A stretch of 64,000 nucleotides of DNA from Erysipelotrichaceae bacterium. GTDB lineage: Bacteria; Bacillota_I; Bacilli_A; Erysipelotrichales; Erysipelotrichaceae. The number at the start of each line of letters is the position of its first letter. Position 1 is the stretch's first letter. The stretch is taken from assembly GCA_015058955.1 (NCBI GenBank), contig SVBJ01000006.1, positions 1 through 64,000 on the forward strand, written 5' to 3'. Under the pieces are notes generated by a model that saw nothing but the letters and a program-made list of their open reading frames with translations, searched no databases and was not told the DNA's origin. The position numbers and the translations under genes were made by a program. This document shows positions 8,197-16,944 of this stretch, piece after piece.

Positions 8197-8644
8197 TCCC
8201 ATCACTTACGGACATCTGGACATAATCCGGCGCGCCAGCGAGGTATTTGACGAAGTAATCGTTCTGATCATGAACAATGATGAAAAGAAGGGTACCTTTG
8301 ACATGCAGGAAAGACTGGACATGGTTGAAAACGTCATCCGTGACTTTGACAATGTTTCCGTCACCATCGGAGACGGCCTGACGGTTGAAATGGCCAGAAA
8401 GCTGGGAGCAAACATCCTGATCAGAGGGATCAGGGCCGTTACGGACTACGAATATGAAATGCAGCTGGCTACCGCAAACATGATACTGGCAGATGAAGTT
8501 CATACCGTATTTCTGGTTGCCAAGCCGGAATACTCATTCCTGTCGAGCTCTACCGCCAAGAGCATTGCCAAGTGTCATGGCGACATCAGAGCCTTTGTTC
8601 CTGAATATGTAGAGCAGAAACTGAAGGAAAAGTACAGAGGTTAG
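8165..8644 (+). CDS. coaD: Phosphopantetheine adenylyltransferase
   Basis: The 159-aa protein performs the penultimate step of coenzyme A synthesis, transferring AMP from ATP to 4'-phosphopantetheine. It has the nucleotidyltransferase signature YPGSFDPITYGHLDII at 6-21 with the TxGH motif, the RGIRAVTDYEYE substrate-binding block near 88-99, and the SFLSSS phosphate loop near 124. The length is normal. It overlaps rsmD by 32 bases and is followed two bases later by the M24 peptidase ATG, so these genes are tightly packed. Confidence 0.95.
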   Translation: MQRAVYPGSFDPITYGHLDIIRRASEVFDEVIVLIMNNDEKKGTFDMQERLDMVENVIRDFDNVSVTIGDGLTVEMARKLGANILIRGIRAVTDYEYEMQLATANMILADEVHTVFLVAKPEYSFLSSSTAKSIAKCHGDIRAFVPEYVEQKLKEKYRG

Positions 8645-8645
8645 A

Positions 8646-9719
8646 ATGAATATGAATAACAGAATAGACAGAGTTCTCTCCAGAATGCAACAGGCCAATC
8701 TGGAGCAGATGATCGTATCAGACATAAATTCAATCAATTATCTTACCGGCATCAGGATCTATCCGGGAGAAAGGCTGTATGTCCTGCTATTGAAGAAAGA
8801 CGGACAGCATACGTTCTTTTTCAACCGACTTTTCGGTGAACAGAAGACGGATTTCAATGTCGTCTGGTATAACGACGGGGAAGATGCCATCAGCGAGATC
8901 GTAAAGCATCTTAATGTATCAAAAACTGTCGGAATTGACAAGGAATGGCCGGCAAAGTTTCTGATCCCATTGCTTGAGAGCAACTCTCATATTAAGGTTA
9001 AGCAGGCCAGCAGCTGCATTGATGACGTCAGAGCCGTCAAGGATGCAGAAGAAATCGAACTGATGAGGATCGCTTCACAGATAAATGACGAAGTAATACA
9101 GAATGCCATGAAGCATGTCAGAACAGGCATGAGCGAAAAGGAACTTGCCCGGTTCGTTGACAGTGAATATCTCAGACTGGGAGCTGACGGCAACAGCTTT
9201 TCCACCGATGTTTCATTCGGCGCCAATGCTGCGGACCCGCATCACTTTACTTCCGATTACCGTCTCCATGACAATGAGCTTGTTCTGATCGACATGGGCT
9301 GCATCAGAAAGGGCTACTGTTCAGACATGACCAGAACCTTCTTCAACAAGTCAGTTACGGATGAAGAAAGAAAAGTCTATGAAATCGTCAGAAAAGCCAA
9401 TGAGACAGCTGAAAGCATGATCCGACCAGGTGTAAAACTTTCTGACCTTGACAGGGCCGCCAGAAAAATCATTTCCGATGAAGGATACGGTGAATATTTT
9501 ACTCACCGTCTGGGTCATTTCATCGGCCAGAATGTTCATGAACAGGGAGATGTTTCCTCGTTCAATGACAATGTCTGCGTTCCGGGAATGATCTTCTCCA
9601 TTGAACCGGGCATTTATCTGCCGGGTAAATTCGGTGTCAGGATCGAAGATCTGGTACTGGTCACGGAAGAGGGCTGTGAAGTACTTAATCACGTAAGTAA
9701 GGATATAAAAATAATTTAA
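8646..9719 (+). CDS. M24-family Xaa-Pro aminopeptidase
   Basis: The 357-aa protein has a creatinase-like N-terminal domain (residues 1-125) and a pita-bread M24 catalytic domain. The five metal ligands are visible in order: Asp in LIDMGC, Asp in SDMTRTFF, His in HRLGHFIGQNVHE, Glu in SIEPGIYLPG and Glu in VRIEDLVLV. It should release N-terminal residues before proline. A second in-frame ATG follows two codons later, so the start could be at 8652. The gene begins two bases after the coaD stop and belongs to the same transcript. Symbols pepP or ypdF would both be used for such proteins, so none is given. Confidence 0.88.
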   Translation: MNMNNRIDRVLSRMQQANLEQMIVSDINSINYLTGIRIYPGERLYVLLLKKDGQHTFFFNRLFGEQKTDFNVVWYNDGEDAISEIVKHLNVSKTVGIDKEWPAKFLIPLLESNSHIKVKQASSCIDDVRAVKDAEEIELMRIASQINDEVIQNAMKHVRTGMSEKELARFVDSEYLRLGADGNSFSTDVSFGANAADPHHFTSDYRLHDNELVLIDMGCIRKGYCSDMTRTFFNKSVTDEERKVYEIVRKANETAESMIRPGVKLSDLDRAARKIISDEGYGEYFTHRLGHFIGQNVHEQGDVSSFNDNVCVPGMIFSIEPGIYLPGKFGVRIEDLVLVTEEGCEVLNHVSKDIKII

Positions 9720-9746
9720 AAGAATGACTACACAGGAGGAACAGTC

Positions 9747-11180
9747 ATGAGAAAGAATTACTGCTTGCTGTGCCATGATGCCAAATGTAACAGAGCGTGT
9801 CATAAACTTGACCCTGCGGATATTCTCAGGAGTCTTTACTTTGACAATGAAGAAGTTGTAAAGAACCGCCTGGGCAGTGATATACCGTGTCTGCATTGCG
9901 ATGCGGAATGCGAGAAAGCCTGTCCGGTCAATGTAAGTATCAGAGACATCATCCTTGATGTTTCAGGATCCGATGCGGCAACAGAGAAAATCGATTACAG
10001 TGTTCTGAAAACGGATTTCTGCGGCATACCGCTGGAAAACCCGTTTCTGCTGTCATCCTCAGTAGTGGCTTCCACATATGACATGTGTGCCAGAGCTTTT
10101 GAAGCCGGCTGGGCCGGTGCAGCTTTCAAGACCATCTGCATGATGGACATCAATGAAGCTTCGCCTCGTTTTTCCGCCATCAAGGGCGATAACCAGAGGA
10201 TCATTGGATTCAAGAACATTGAACAGCTTTCTGATCATACCGTTGTTGAAAACATTGAGATATTCAGAAGACTGAAGAAGGATTATCCGGACAAGTTTCT
10301 GCTGGTATCGATAATGGGCCGCAATGATGAGGAATGGGCTTATCTGGCTGATGTGCTCAATGACAGCGGCGCTGATGCTCTGGAACTTAACTTCTCCTGT
10401 CCCAACATGACAGAAGGGAATACCGGCAGTGATGTCGGACAGATTCCTGAACTTGTTGAACACTACACTGCCATTGTCAGACAGCATACCCGACTGCCGT
10501 TTATCGCCAAGCTGACGCCTAATGTCACTCACATCGAAGAAAGCGCTGATGCTGCGATAAGGGGAGGAGCAGACGGTGTGGCTGCCATCAATACCATCAA
10601 GAGTCTGATCGATGTTGACATCGACCCTACTGACGGCATCTTCCATGCAGCCATCGGCGGATATTCCGGCAAGGCGGTAAAACCTGTCGCCTTAAGATTC
10701 ACTGCCGAACTTGCCAAGGATCATAATCTGGATGGCAAGCACATTTCAGCCATGGGCGGAATTGAAACCTGGAGAGATGCAGCGGAGTTCTTCGTACTGG
10801 GTGCTGATACCGTGCAGATAACCACGGCAGTAATGCAGTACGGTTACAGGATAATCGATGATCTCAAGGACGGCCTGGCTCTTTATCTTATGAAGCATGG
10901 ATTCAAAAACATCAGGGATATTGAGAGATCAACGATTGAAGGCATCGTTCAGGTCGAGGAACTTGACCGCTCGTATAAGATCCTGCCGAAGTTCATCAGA
11001 AAAAAATGCGTGGGATGTCAGAGATGCTTTGTTTCCTGCAATGACGGGGGTCACCAGGCCATTACGATCGTTGAGGGACGACCAGTGCTGAACCCGGAAA
11101 AGTGTGTCGGCTGTCATCTATGCGTGCTGGTATGTCCGCAGCAGGCCATAGTATCTTCAGAAGTACGCGTACCTAAATAA
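9747..11180 (+). CDS. PreA-like dihydroorotate/dihydropyrimidine dehydrogenase with extra N-terminal Fe-S motifs
   Basis: The 477-aa protein is built of three parts. Residues 1-65 carry two cysteine clusters: C6-x2-C9-x4-C14-x3-C18 and C48-x2-C51-x3-C55-x3-C59. The middle (about 85-395) is an FMN-binding TIM barrel with LENPFLLSSS, the catalytic-cysteine segment NFSCPNM and the GADTVQITTAVM end. Residues 410-470 hold a double [4Fe-4S] ferredoxin with CVGCQRC and CVGCHLC. The barrel plus ferredoxin matches PreA of NAD-dependent dihydropyrimidine dehydrogenase. The N-terminal cysteines recall the Fe-S head of mammalian DPYD, but without its flavin/NAD domains. It probably reduces or oxidises a pyrimidine with an external electron partner. 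An AGGAGG-like ribosome site precedes the ATG. Confidence 0.8.
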   Translation: MRKNYCLLCHDAKCNRACHKLDPADILRSLYFDNEEVVKNRLGSDIPCLHCDAECEKACPVNVSIRDIILDVSGSDAATEKIDYSVLKTDFCGIPLENPFLLSSSVVASTYDMCARAFEAGWAGAAFKTICMMDINEASPRFSAIKGDNQRIIGFKNIEQLSDHTVVENIEIFRRLKKDYPDKFLLVSIMGRNDEEWAYLADVLNDSGADALELNFSCPNMTEGNTGSDVGQIPELVEHYTAIVRQHTRLPFIAKLTPNVTHIEESADAAIRGGADGVAAINTIKSLIDVDIDPTDGIFHAAIGGYSGKAVKPVALRFTAELAKDHNLDGKHISAMGGIETWRDAAEFFVLGADTVQITTAVMQYGYRIIDDLKDGLALYLMKHGFKNIRDIERSTIEGIVQVEELDRSYKILPKFIRKKCVGCQRCFVSCNDGGHQAITIVEGRPVLNPEKCVGCHLCVLVCPQQAIVSSEVRVPK

Positions 11181-11203
11181 AGTATATTGAATAACAGAAA
11201 AAG

Positions 11204-11227
11204 CACAGACTGCGGTCTGTGTTTTTT
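11204..11227 (+). terminator. Terminator of PreA-like gene
   Basis: CACAGAC (11204-11210), loop TGCG, GTCTGTG (11215-11221), then six T. A strong intrinsic terminator. Confidence 0.92.
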
Positions 11228-11235
11228 AGTGTAAC

Positions 11236-11262
11236 GAAAAAGAGGCCCGTATGGACCTCTTT
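11236..11262 (-). terminator. Terminator of fba
   Basis: On the minus strand AAAGAGGTCC pairs with GGGCCTCTTT around a short loop (one wobble pair) and ends in a T-run, just after the fba stop. Confidence 0.85.
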
Positions 11263-11278
11263 CGAAATCGGTTAGAAA

Positions 11279-12244
11279 TTAAATCTTATTATCTGAGCCG
11301 AGAACATCAACGATCTTATGCTTTACTAACTGCTTGATGTTTTCTCTGGCAGGCTTAAGATACTGACGTGGGTCGAAGTGAGAAGGGTAGTCATTGAAGT
11401 ACTTACGAATTGTACCGGTCATGGCCAGACGTAAGTCAGAGTCAATATTGATCTTGCAGACAGCCATGGAAGCAGCCTTACGTAACTGTTCTTCAGGTAC
11501 ACCAACTGCATCAGGCATGTTGCCGCCGTTTTCGTTGATCATCTTGACATATTCCTGTGGAACTGAGCTTGAACCGTGTAATACGATTGGGAAGCCAGGC
11601 AGTCTCTTGGAAACTTCTTCCAGAATGTCGAAACGCAGCGGAGGTGGAACAAGGATTCCCTCTTCATTGCGTGTGCACTGTTCTGGTTTGAACTTGTAAG
11701 CACCATGGCTTGTGCCGATGGCGATGGCCAGTGAGTCACAGCCTGTTCTTCTTACGAATTCTTCTACGTCTTCAGGTCTTGTGTATGATGAATCCTCTGC
11801 AGAAACAGATACTTCATCTTCAACACCTGCGAGTGTTCCTAATTCAGCTTCAACTACGACACCGTGTGCATGTGCATATTCAACAACCTTTCTGGTGATT
11901 TCGATGTTTTCTTCAAATGGCTTGCTGGAAGCATCGATCATGACAGAAGTGAAGCCGTCGTCAATGCAGGACTTGCATGTTTCGAATGAATCACCATGGT
12001 CCAGGTGTAATACGATTGGTAAACCGGTTTCAATTACTGCTGCTTCAACTAACTTGACCAGGTAAGTTCTGTTAGCGTAAGCTCTTGCACCCTTTGATAC
12101 CTGTAAGATAACAGGAGAGTTGCATTCCTTGGCTGCTTCGGTAATACCCTGAATGATTTCCATGTTGTTAACATTGAAAGCACCGATAGCGTATCCGCCT
12201 TCATAAGCCTTTTTAAACATTTCTGTAGATGTTACTAATGGCAT
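11279..12244 (-). CDS. fba: Class II fructose-bisphosphate aldolase
   Basis: The 321-aa zinc-dependent aldolase interconverts fructose-1,6-bisphosphate with glyceraldehyde-3-phosphate and dihydroxyacetone phosphate in glycolysis. It shows the N-terminal GAFNVNNMEIIQGI segment, the zinc-site motif LHLDHGDSFE near residue 80, EAELGTLAGVED near 133, the GTSHGAYK loop near 178, LHGSSSVP near 208 and KINIDSDLR near 252. Tagatose-bisphosphate aldolases are close relatives, but length and motifs fit FbaA-type enzymes. A GGGAGGA ribosome site precedes the ATG. Codons are more restricted than in neighbours (for example frequent GGT, GTT and GAA), as expected of a highly expressed gene. It is monocistronic with its own terminator. 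Confidence 0.93.
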   Translation of the reverse strand: MPLVTSTEMFKKAYEGGYAIGAFNVNNMEIIQGITEAAKECNSPVILQVSKGARAYANRTYLVKLVEAAVIETGLPIVLHLDHGDSFETCKSCIDDGFTSVMIDASSKPFEENIEITRKVVEYAHAHGVVVEAELGTLAGVEDEVSVSAEDSSYTRPEDVEEFVRRTGCDSLAIAIGTSHGAYKFKPEQCTRNEEGILVPPPLRFDILEEVSKRLPGFPIVLHGSSSVPQEYVKMINENGGNMPDAVGVPEEQLRKAASMAVCKINIDSDLRLAMTGTIRKYFNDYPSHFDPRQYLKPARENIKQLVKHKIVDVLGSDNKI

Positions 12245-12342
12245 AAAATTATTTTTCCTCCCTATAATTTCAATACATATTTTAACATATTCGATTCTAA
12301 AAGAACACTATTTTAAACAAACATTGCTTCACAACAATGAAA

Positions 12343-12378
12343 GAAAAAAGGAACAATGCCTAACGGCACAGTTCCTTT
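12343..12378 (-). terminator. Terminator of proS
   Basis: On the minus strand AAAGGAAC pairs with GTTCCTTT, with an inner TGCC/GGCA stem, and a T-run follows. The upstream arm lies within the last codons of proS. Confidence 0.88.
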
Positions 12379-14045
12379 ACTGTCGCAATTGCTTCCTCTA
12401 CGCTCATTACGGTGTTTTCACTGTCAGTGCGCTTACGGAATTCAACCTTGTTTTCCCCGGCCAGCTTACCGACGGTTATTCTCATCGGTACACCGATCAG
12501 TTCCATGTCCTTGAACTTGACGCCGGCACGTTCATCTCTGTCGTCATACAGCGGTTCTATTCCGGCTTCGCTCAGTTCAGCATAGATCTTTTCAGCCAGT
12601 TCGCTCTGAACAGGATCAGAAGCCTTGATGACTACCAGACCCACCTTGTAAGGAGCTACGTTGATAGGCCAGATGATTCCGTTATCATCGTGGTTCTGTT
12701 CAACCAGGGCGGCCATGGTACGGCCGATGCCGATTCCATATGAACCCATAACGACTGGCTGCTGAACGCCATTGGAATCCTGATAGTACAGGTTCATGGC
12801 CTTTGAATACTTGGTTCCCAGCTTGAAGGTATTGCCGACTTCGATGCCTTTCTTGAAATGAATGCGTCCGCCGCAGACAGGGCAGATGTCACCTTCAACG
12901 ACATTGGAGATGTCTCCAACGAGGTCGTAATTAATATCAGATACATTTGCGTTGATGTAGTGATAGCCTTCCTTATTGGCACCGATGACAAAGTTCTTCA
13001 TGTGCAGAACTTCCTCATCTACGATAACCTGACAGCCGGTCAGATTGATCGGACCGGTAAAGCCGGCTACGGCATTGGAAGTGGCAATCAGTTCATCGTT
13101 GGCAAAGCTGAGCTCTCTGCCGCCGGTAAGCTTGAGTACCTTGGTTTCGTTAAGATCACGGTCGCCTCTGATGAAGAAGATGGTAAGCTTGCCGTCAACG
13201 TTCATCAACAGGGCCTTGACGGTCTTTCTGGTGTCAAGATTAAGGAACCTGGCCACATCAGAGATGGAAGAACAGTTCGGAGTGGCTGTCAGAGTCATTT
13301 CCTTTTCTTCTTCCTGGTCATCCTGGTAAAGGTGAGTGCTTACTTCCATATTGCTGGAATAATTACAGCTGTCACAGAGAACAAGCGTGTCTTCACCGAT
13401 AGGAGCTACGGCCTGGAATTCTTCAGATAATAAGCCGCCCATGACGCCGGTATCAGCCTTGACGATCTTGTAGTCGACATGCAGCCTGTCAAATATGTTC
13501 TTATATGCCTGGAAGATCTTGCCGTAAGCCACGTCCAGACCCTCAAGATCCTTGTCAAAGGTGTAGGCATCCTTCATGATGAATTCTCTGACTCTGATCA
13601 GACCGAATCGAGGTCTTGGCTCGTCTCTGAACTTGGTCTGCATCTGATAGAGGGAAACAGGAAGGTCCTTGTATGAATGGATCTTCATTCCGGCTGCTAC
13701 GGCAAACAGTTCCTCATGAGTAGGTCCTAAGACCATGGTCTTGTTGAATCTGTCTTTTAAGGCAAACATTGAAGAGCCGAAATGGTCTCTTCTGCCGCTG
13801 GATATGTAATAATCCTCAGGGAGCAGGCAAGGCATTAAAAGTTCCTGACAGCCGGCTTTTTCCATTTCTTCACGGATGATGGTCTCAATATTGTTGAGAA
13901 CCTTCAGACCGTGAGGAAGAAACATGTAGATGCCGGAGGAACTCTTCTTGATGTAGCCGCCTCTGATCAGCAACTGACCGCTGACGGACTCTTCATCGTT
14001 AGGATTTTCTCTTAATGTGTAGAAATAACTTGAATTAAGTCTCAT
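12360..14045 (-). CDS. proS: Prolyl-tRNA synthetase (bacterial type with editing domain)
   Basis: The 561-aa class II synthetase charges tRNA-Pro. The N-terminal catalytic part has RGGYIKKSSSGIYMFLPHG (motif 1 region), GPTHEELF and FRDEPRPRFGLIRVREFIMKDAYTF (motif 2). A roughly 180-residue insertion (about 225-390) is the YbaK-like editing domain that removes mischarged Ala or Cys. Motif 3 appears as GSYGIGIGRTMAALVEQ near 430, and an anticodon-binding domain ends the protein. The length is typical of ProS type 1. A GAGGTGA ribosome site lies before the ATG. No T-box leader is visible in the short 5' region. Confidence 0.95.
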   Translation of the reverse strand: MRLNSSYFYTLRENPNDEESVSGQLLIRGGYIKKSSSGIYMFLPHGLKVLNNIETIIREEMEKAGCQELLMPCLLPEDYYISSGRRDHFGSSMFALKDRFNKTMVLGPTHEELFAVAAGMKIHSYKDLPVSLYQMQTKFRDEPRPRFGLIRVREFIMKDAYTFDKDLEGLDVAYGKIFQAYKNIFDRLHVDYKIVKADTGVMGGLLSEEFQAVAPIGEDTLVLCDSCNYSSNMEVSTHLYQDDQEEEKEMTLTATPNCSSISDVARFLNLDTRKTVKALLMNVDGKLTIFFIRGDRDLNETKVLKLTGGRELSFANDELIATSNAVAGFTGPINLTGCQVIVDEEVLHMKNFVIGANKEGYHYINANVSDINYDLVGDISNVVEGDICPVCGGRIHFKKGIEVGNTFKLGTKYSKAMNLYYQDSNGVQQPVVMGSYGIGIGRTMAALVEQNHDDNGIIWPINVAPYKVGLVVIKASDPVQSELAEKIYAELSEAGIEPLYDDRDERAGVKFKDMELIGVPMRITVGKLAGENKVEFRKRTDSENTVMSVEEAIATVKELCR

Positions 14046-14112
14046 AATAACTCACCTCAACTATAATATAGTATCACATTTTTAGTTAAGGGATACAGGA
14101 AAAACGGGCAGG

Positions 14113-14141
14113 TTGAAAAATGGCGGTAATTAAAATATACT
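14113..14141 (+). promoter_or_regulatory. Promoter of solute-binding lipoprotein gene
   Basis: TTGAAA (14113-14118), a 17-base spacer and TATACT (14136-14141) lie 31 bases before the ATG. The ribosome site AAAGGA follows. Confidence 0.75.
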
Positions 14142-14172
14142 TTCAGTGTAGAGCGAAAGGACAGGGACAGTT

Positions 14173-15270
14173 ATGAAAAGAACACTCAGGGCAGTAATGT
14201 CAGTACTATTGATGCTTTCTTTTCTTTTTGGCTGCCGCAATCCTGAGGCTCCGATTGAAGATGAAGTGATAACCGGTGAGGTTACCATCTATACATCACA
14301 TTCTGCTTCCGAGCAGCAGCTGTTCACCAGAAAATTCCATGAACTGTATCCGGAAGTAACGATCAACTGGGTATCAGGTTCCCTGGCTCAGTCAATTGAA
14401 AGACTGGAACGGGAAAAGAATGATCCGCAGTGTGATGTATTGATGGGCGGTCTGATGCAGTCAGATGGAACCGTATACCGTCATCTGTTTCAGCCTTATG
14501 TTCCATACCGCATCGAAGAACAGTCTGTCATTGATGAGGAACACTATTATCAGTACTATATAACTCAGGTCATGGCCTTTCTGGTCAATACCGCCAGGCT
14601 GGAAGAACTGGGACTGACTCTAGATGACATTCACAAGTATACCGATTTGTTAAAGCCTCAGCTGAAAGGCCAGATACTGTTCGGTGACCCGGCTGCTTCG
14701 TCAGGCGGCTTCAGATCTCTGACGACCATCCTGGCTGTCTTTGGTGACGGCGAGGTATCTGCCAACAGTCCGGGCTGGTTCTACATGAGGAACCTGATGG
14801 AAAACCTGGACGGTGTTTATGCTGCCAAGGCTTCAGATGTAACTCAGTTTGTTGACAGCGGTGACTATGCCATTGGCCTGTCGTTTGAATCTTCCTGCAT
14901 TCAGAGACTGGTCAACAAGGTGCCGGACATTGCGGTAGTTTATCCGGAAGAAGGAAATACCCAGGTGCGGTTTGCGGCTGCCATGGTGAAAAACTGCAAG
15001 AACCCGGAGATTGCCGGCAAGGTCATTGATTATCTGCTTTCCAGGGAATATGCCGAGGAAAGAACAAAGCTGCTGGGAGCATCGCGTTCCACCAACATGA
15101 CGGCTAAGATCTCGGAAATGATTCCTGAGGTATCTGCCCTTAAGCTTGTTGATCTCAACTTTGAAAAGATCACCAATAACAGGGAAGGCGTTCTGTTCAA
15201 ATACGGCGAACTGTGGGATTATCTGGGCGGTGCCAAAACCATAGTAGGTAACGAAAACACAGGTGACTGA
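14173..15270 (+). CDS. ABC-transporter solute-binding lipoprotein (iron/phosphonate-type fold)
   Basis: The 365-aa protein has a lipoprotein signal ending in LFGC (Cys21 would be lipidated) and is therefore predicted to sit on the outer face of the membrane. The mature part begins with VTIYTSHSASEQQLFTRKFHELYPEV, the pattern of family 1/8 binding proteins of the Fe(III)/2-aminoethylphosphonate group (AfuA/FbpA-like). Later segments such as GDPAASSGGF, YAIGLSFES and RFAAAMVKNCKNPEIAGKVIDYLLS fit the same fold. No permease or ATPase gene is adjacent, so it is an orphan binding protein or uses a distant transporter. It has its own promoter and a terminator overlapping its stop codon. Confidence 0.8.
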   Translation: MKRTLRAVMSVLLMLSFLFGCRNPEAPIEDEVITGEVTIYTSHSASEQQLFTRKFHELYPEVTINWVSGSLAQSIERLEREKNDPQCDVLMGGLMQSDGTVYRHLFQPYVPYRIEEQSVIDEEHYYQYYITQVMAFLVNTARLEELGLTLDDIHKYTDLLKPQLKGQILFGDPAASSGGFRSLTTILAVFGDGEVSANSPGWFYMRNLMENLDGVYAAKASDVTQFVDSGDYAIGLSFESSCIQRLVNKVPDIAVVYPEEGNTQVRFAAAMVKNCKNPEIAGKVIDYLLSREYAEERTKLLGASRSTNMTAKISEMIPEVSALKLVDLNFEKITNNREGVLFKYGELWDYLGGAKTIVGNENTGD

Positions 15271-15291
15271 TCATTATCGGTCACTTTTTAT
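15263..15291 (+). terminator. Terminator of solute-binding gene
   Basis: GTGACTGAT pairs with ATCGGTCAC (one wobble) around loop CATT, followed by a T-run. The stop codon lies in the left arm of the stem. Confidence 0.85.
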
Positions 15292-15347
15292 TAAGCTGAT
15301 AAGGTTATGAGATATAATGAATTCAGAAACGGAAAAGGAAATACAAT

Positions 15348-16490
15348 ATGAAGATCATCAATGCAAAGGTATTCATTGACGGCAGGTTCAATGATGTGGA
15401 AGTGCAGTTTGACAATCAAAAGATCCTGAAGATAGGTAAGGATCTGGGTGATGATGAAGTAATTGATGCCAGAGGCGATTATCTATATGCCGGTCTGATC
15501 GACTGTCATAACCATGGCGGCTGGTTGAGAAGCTTTACCTATGACGACAGCTTCGAGGACTGGAGTTATGAAGAAGGAATAGAATATCTGGCGGGGAAGC
15601 TTCCTTCCTGCGGGGTAACGACCGTTTTCCCAACTCTGGCAGGTACTCAGTATGAAAGAATTGCAGAAAGCGTCAGAAGGATAAGAAAGCTGAGAGGCAG
15701 ATTTGCGGGCACCAGAATAGGGAATTTCCAGTTTGAGGGTGTCTATCCTTCACTGAAGAGATACATGACGGCTGAAGCGGTAAATCCAAGTCCTGAGCAT
15801 ACGGATCAGCTGCTGGATGATGATTACAGTGACGTATCGCTGTTTCATGTTTCCCCGGATCTGCCGGGCAGCATTGAATGGTGCGACTACATGGTATCTA
15901 AGGGAGTAATGCCGACAGTTGGCAATACCGAAGCTTCGGCCTACGATGTCTTCAGGGCTGCTGATCACGGATTATGCCAGGCTGACCACATGTTTAACGG
16001 TTTTAAGGCCATGCATCACCGTGAACCGGGAGCTGCAGCTGCCGTAATGTATGATGACAGGATCAAGGCTCAGCTGACCTGTGACGGCTACCATGTTGAT
16101 CCGGTCTGGGTGAAGATCCTGCTGAAGATAAAGGGAATAAACAATGTATACGGAGTGTCCGACATGTCTGATGCTTCAGGTCTGCCGGAAGGAGTACACG
16201 TCGTCAACGGCAAGACCATCACAGCTAAGGACGGCTTCATCTTCTCTCCGGATGGATACATTACATCCGGAAACATGACCCTTAATCAGATAATGAAGGC
16301 AGCCCGTGACAGATGCGGACTGACGATGGAAGAGGTGGCAACGCTCTACCGGGAAAACGTGGCCGGATGTCTTAACATAAAAGACCGCGGCAAGATCGAG
16401 GCAGGACGCTTAAGTGATCTGGTTATCATGGATAAGGACTATGATGTGATCCGGACCATCATTGGTGGAAAGATTGTTTATCATAAGTAA
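15348..16490 (+). CDS. nagA: N-acetylglucosamine-6-phosphate deacetylase-like amidohydrolase
   Basis: The 380-aa protein aligns by eye along the whole NagA family. It has AGLIDCHNHGG with HNH at 54-56, QFEGVYPS with Glu130, DHMFNGFKAMHHREPG with His214, CDGYHVDP with His249 and the catalytic-Asp region GVSDMSDASG at 269-277. NagA removes acetate from GlcNAc-6-phosphate for amino-sugar use and wall recycling. The conserved GHT/S motif, whose His is a metal ligand, reads VGNTEAS here, with Asn193 in place of His. Activity or metal content may therefore differ. No nagB or PTS gene is adjacent. The ribosome site AAAAGGA and a TATAAT box (15313-15318) precede it. Confidence 0.8.
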   Translation: MKIINAKVFIDGRFNDVEVQFDNQKILKIGKDLGDDEVIDARGDYLYAGLIDCHNHGGWLRSFTYDDSFEDWSYEEGIEYLAGKLPSCGVTTVFPTLAGTQYERIAESVRRIRKLRGRFAGTRIGNFQFEGVYPSLKRYMTAEAVNPSPEHTDQLLDDDYSDVSLFHVSPDLPGSIEWCDYMVSKGVMPTVGNTEASAYDVFRAADHGLCQADHMFNGFKAMHHREPGAAAAVMYDDRIKAQLTCDGYHVDPVWVKILLKIKGINNVYGVSDMSDASGLPEGVHVVNGKTITAKDGFIFSPDGYITSGNMTLNQIMKAARDRCGLTMEEVATLYRENVAGCLNIKDRGKIEAGRLSDLVIMDKDYDVIRTIIGGKIVYHK

Positions 16491-16495
16491 AAAAA

Positions 16496-16524
16496 GAGCC
16501 TGACGGAAAAGCCGCCAGGCTTTT
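16496..16524 (+). terminator. Bidirectional terminator between nagA and gtrA
   Basis: AGCCTG...CAGGCT with inner CGG/CCG pairs and loop AAAA; T-rich on the plus strand and A-rich before it, so it works for both converging genes. Confidence 0.8.
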
Positions 16525-16531
16525 ATCATGC

Positions 16532-16918
16532 TCAGTTTTCCCTGAATACCACGTACTTCTGGAACAGAAACTCCGTTACGAAGTTGACAAGCATCGTTCC
16601 GGCCAGAACAATGAAGTCCTTGCCGCCTAATAAGGCTGTCAGCTTGTCTCCGGCAATGGTAGACAGGGGAGTGAAGATGAGATAGTACAGGAAGACCAGA
16701 AACATGGCCTTGGGAATGTTGTTGCTGGAATGGAAGGTATACTTGCGGTTAAAGGTGAAGTTCCATAAGACGCTCAATACCAGGGCGATCAGATAGCTTG
16801 GCCAGTATTTCATGTGCAGCACCTTTTCAAATATGGTAAAGCTGGCGACCTGAATGATTCCGGCACTGGCAGCTATTAATGTATATTTAATGACCTGTAA
16901 GAAGTTCTGATTTTTCAT
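16532..16918 (-). CDS. GtrA-like membrane protein
   Basis: The 128-aa protein is predicted to have four membrane helices with short loops. It carries the family pattern: VIKYTLIAASAGIIQVASFTIF at the N-terminus, VLSVLWNFTFNRKYTF in the middle (the conserved N-F-x-x-x-R/K-x-[WY]-x-F block) and an NFVTEFLFQKYVVF end. GtrA-type proteins are linked to flipping of undecaprenyl-linked sugars or to decoration of surface glycans, but the target here is unknown and no glycosyltransferase adjoins it. It has its own extended -10 promoter and is divergent from the hrcA operon. Confidence 0.85.
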   Translation of the reverse strand: MKNQNFLQVIKYTLIAASAGIIQVASFTIFEKVLHMKYWPSYLIALVLSVLWNFTFNRKYTFHSSNNIPKAMFLVFLYYLIFTPLSTIAGDKLTALLGGKDFIVLAGTMLVNFVTEFLFQKYVVFREN

Positions 16919-16944
16919 AAGTAATACCTCGCTTTAATGAAAAA

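Noticed and set aside
14046-14172. T-box leader for proS
   Set aside because: The 127-bp region is too short and lacks the T-box consensus and antiterminator stems.
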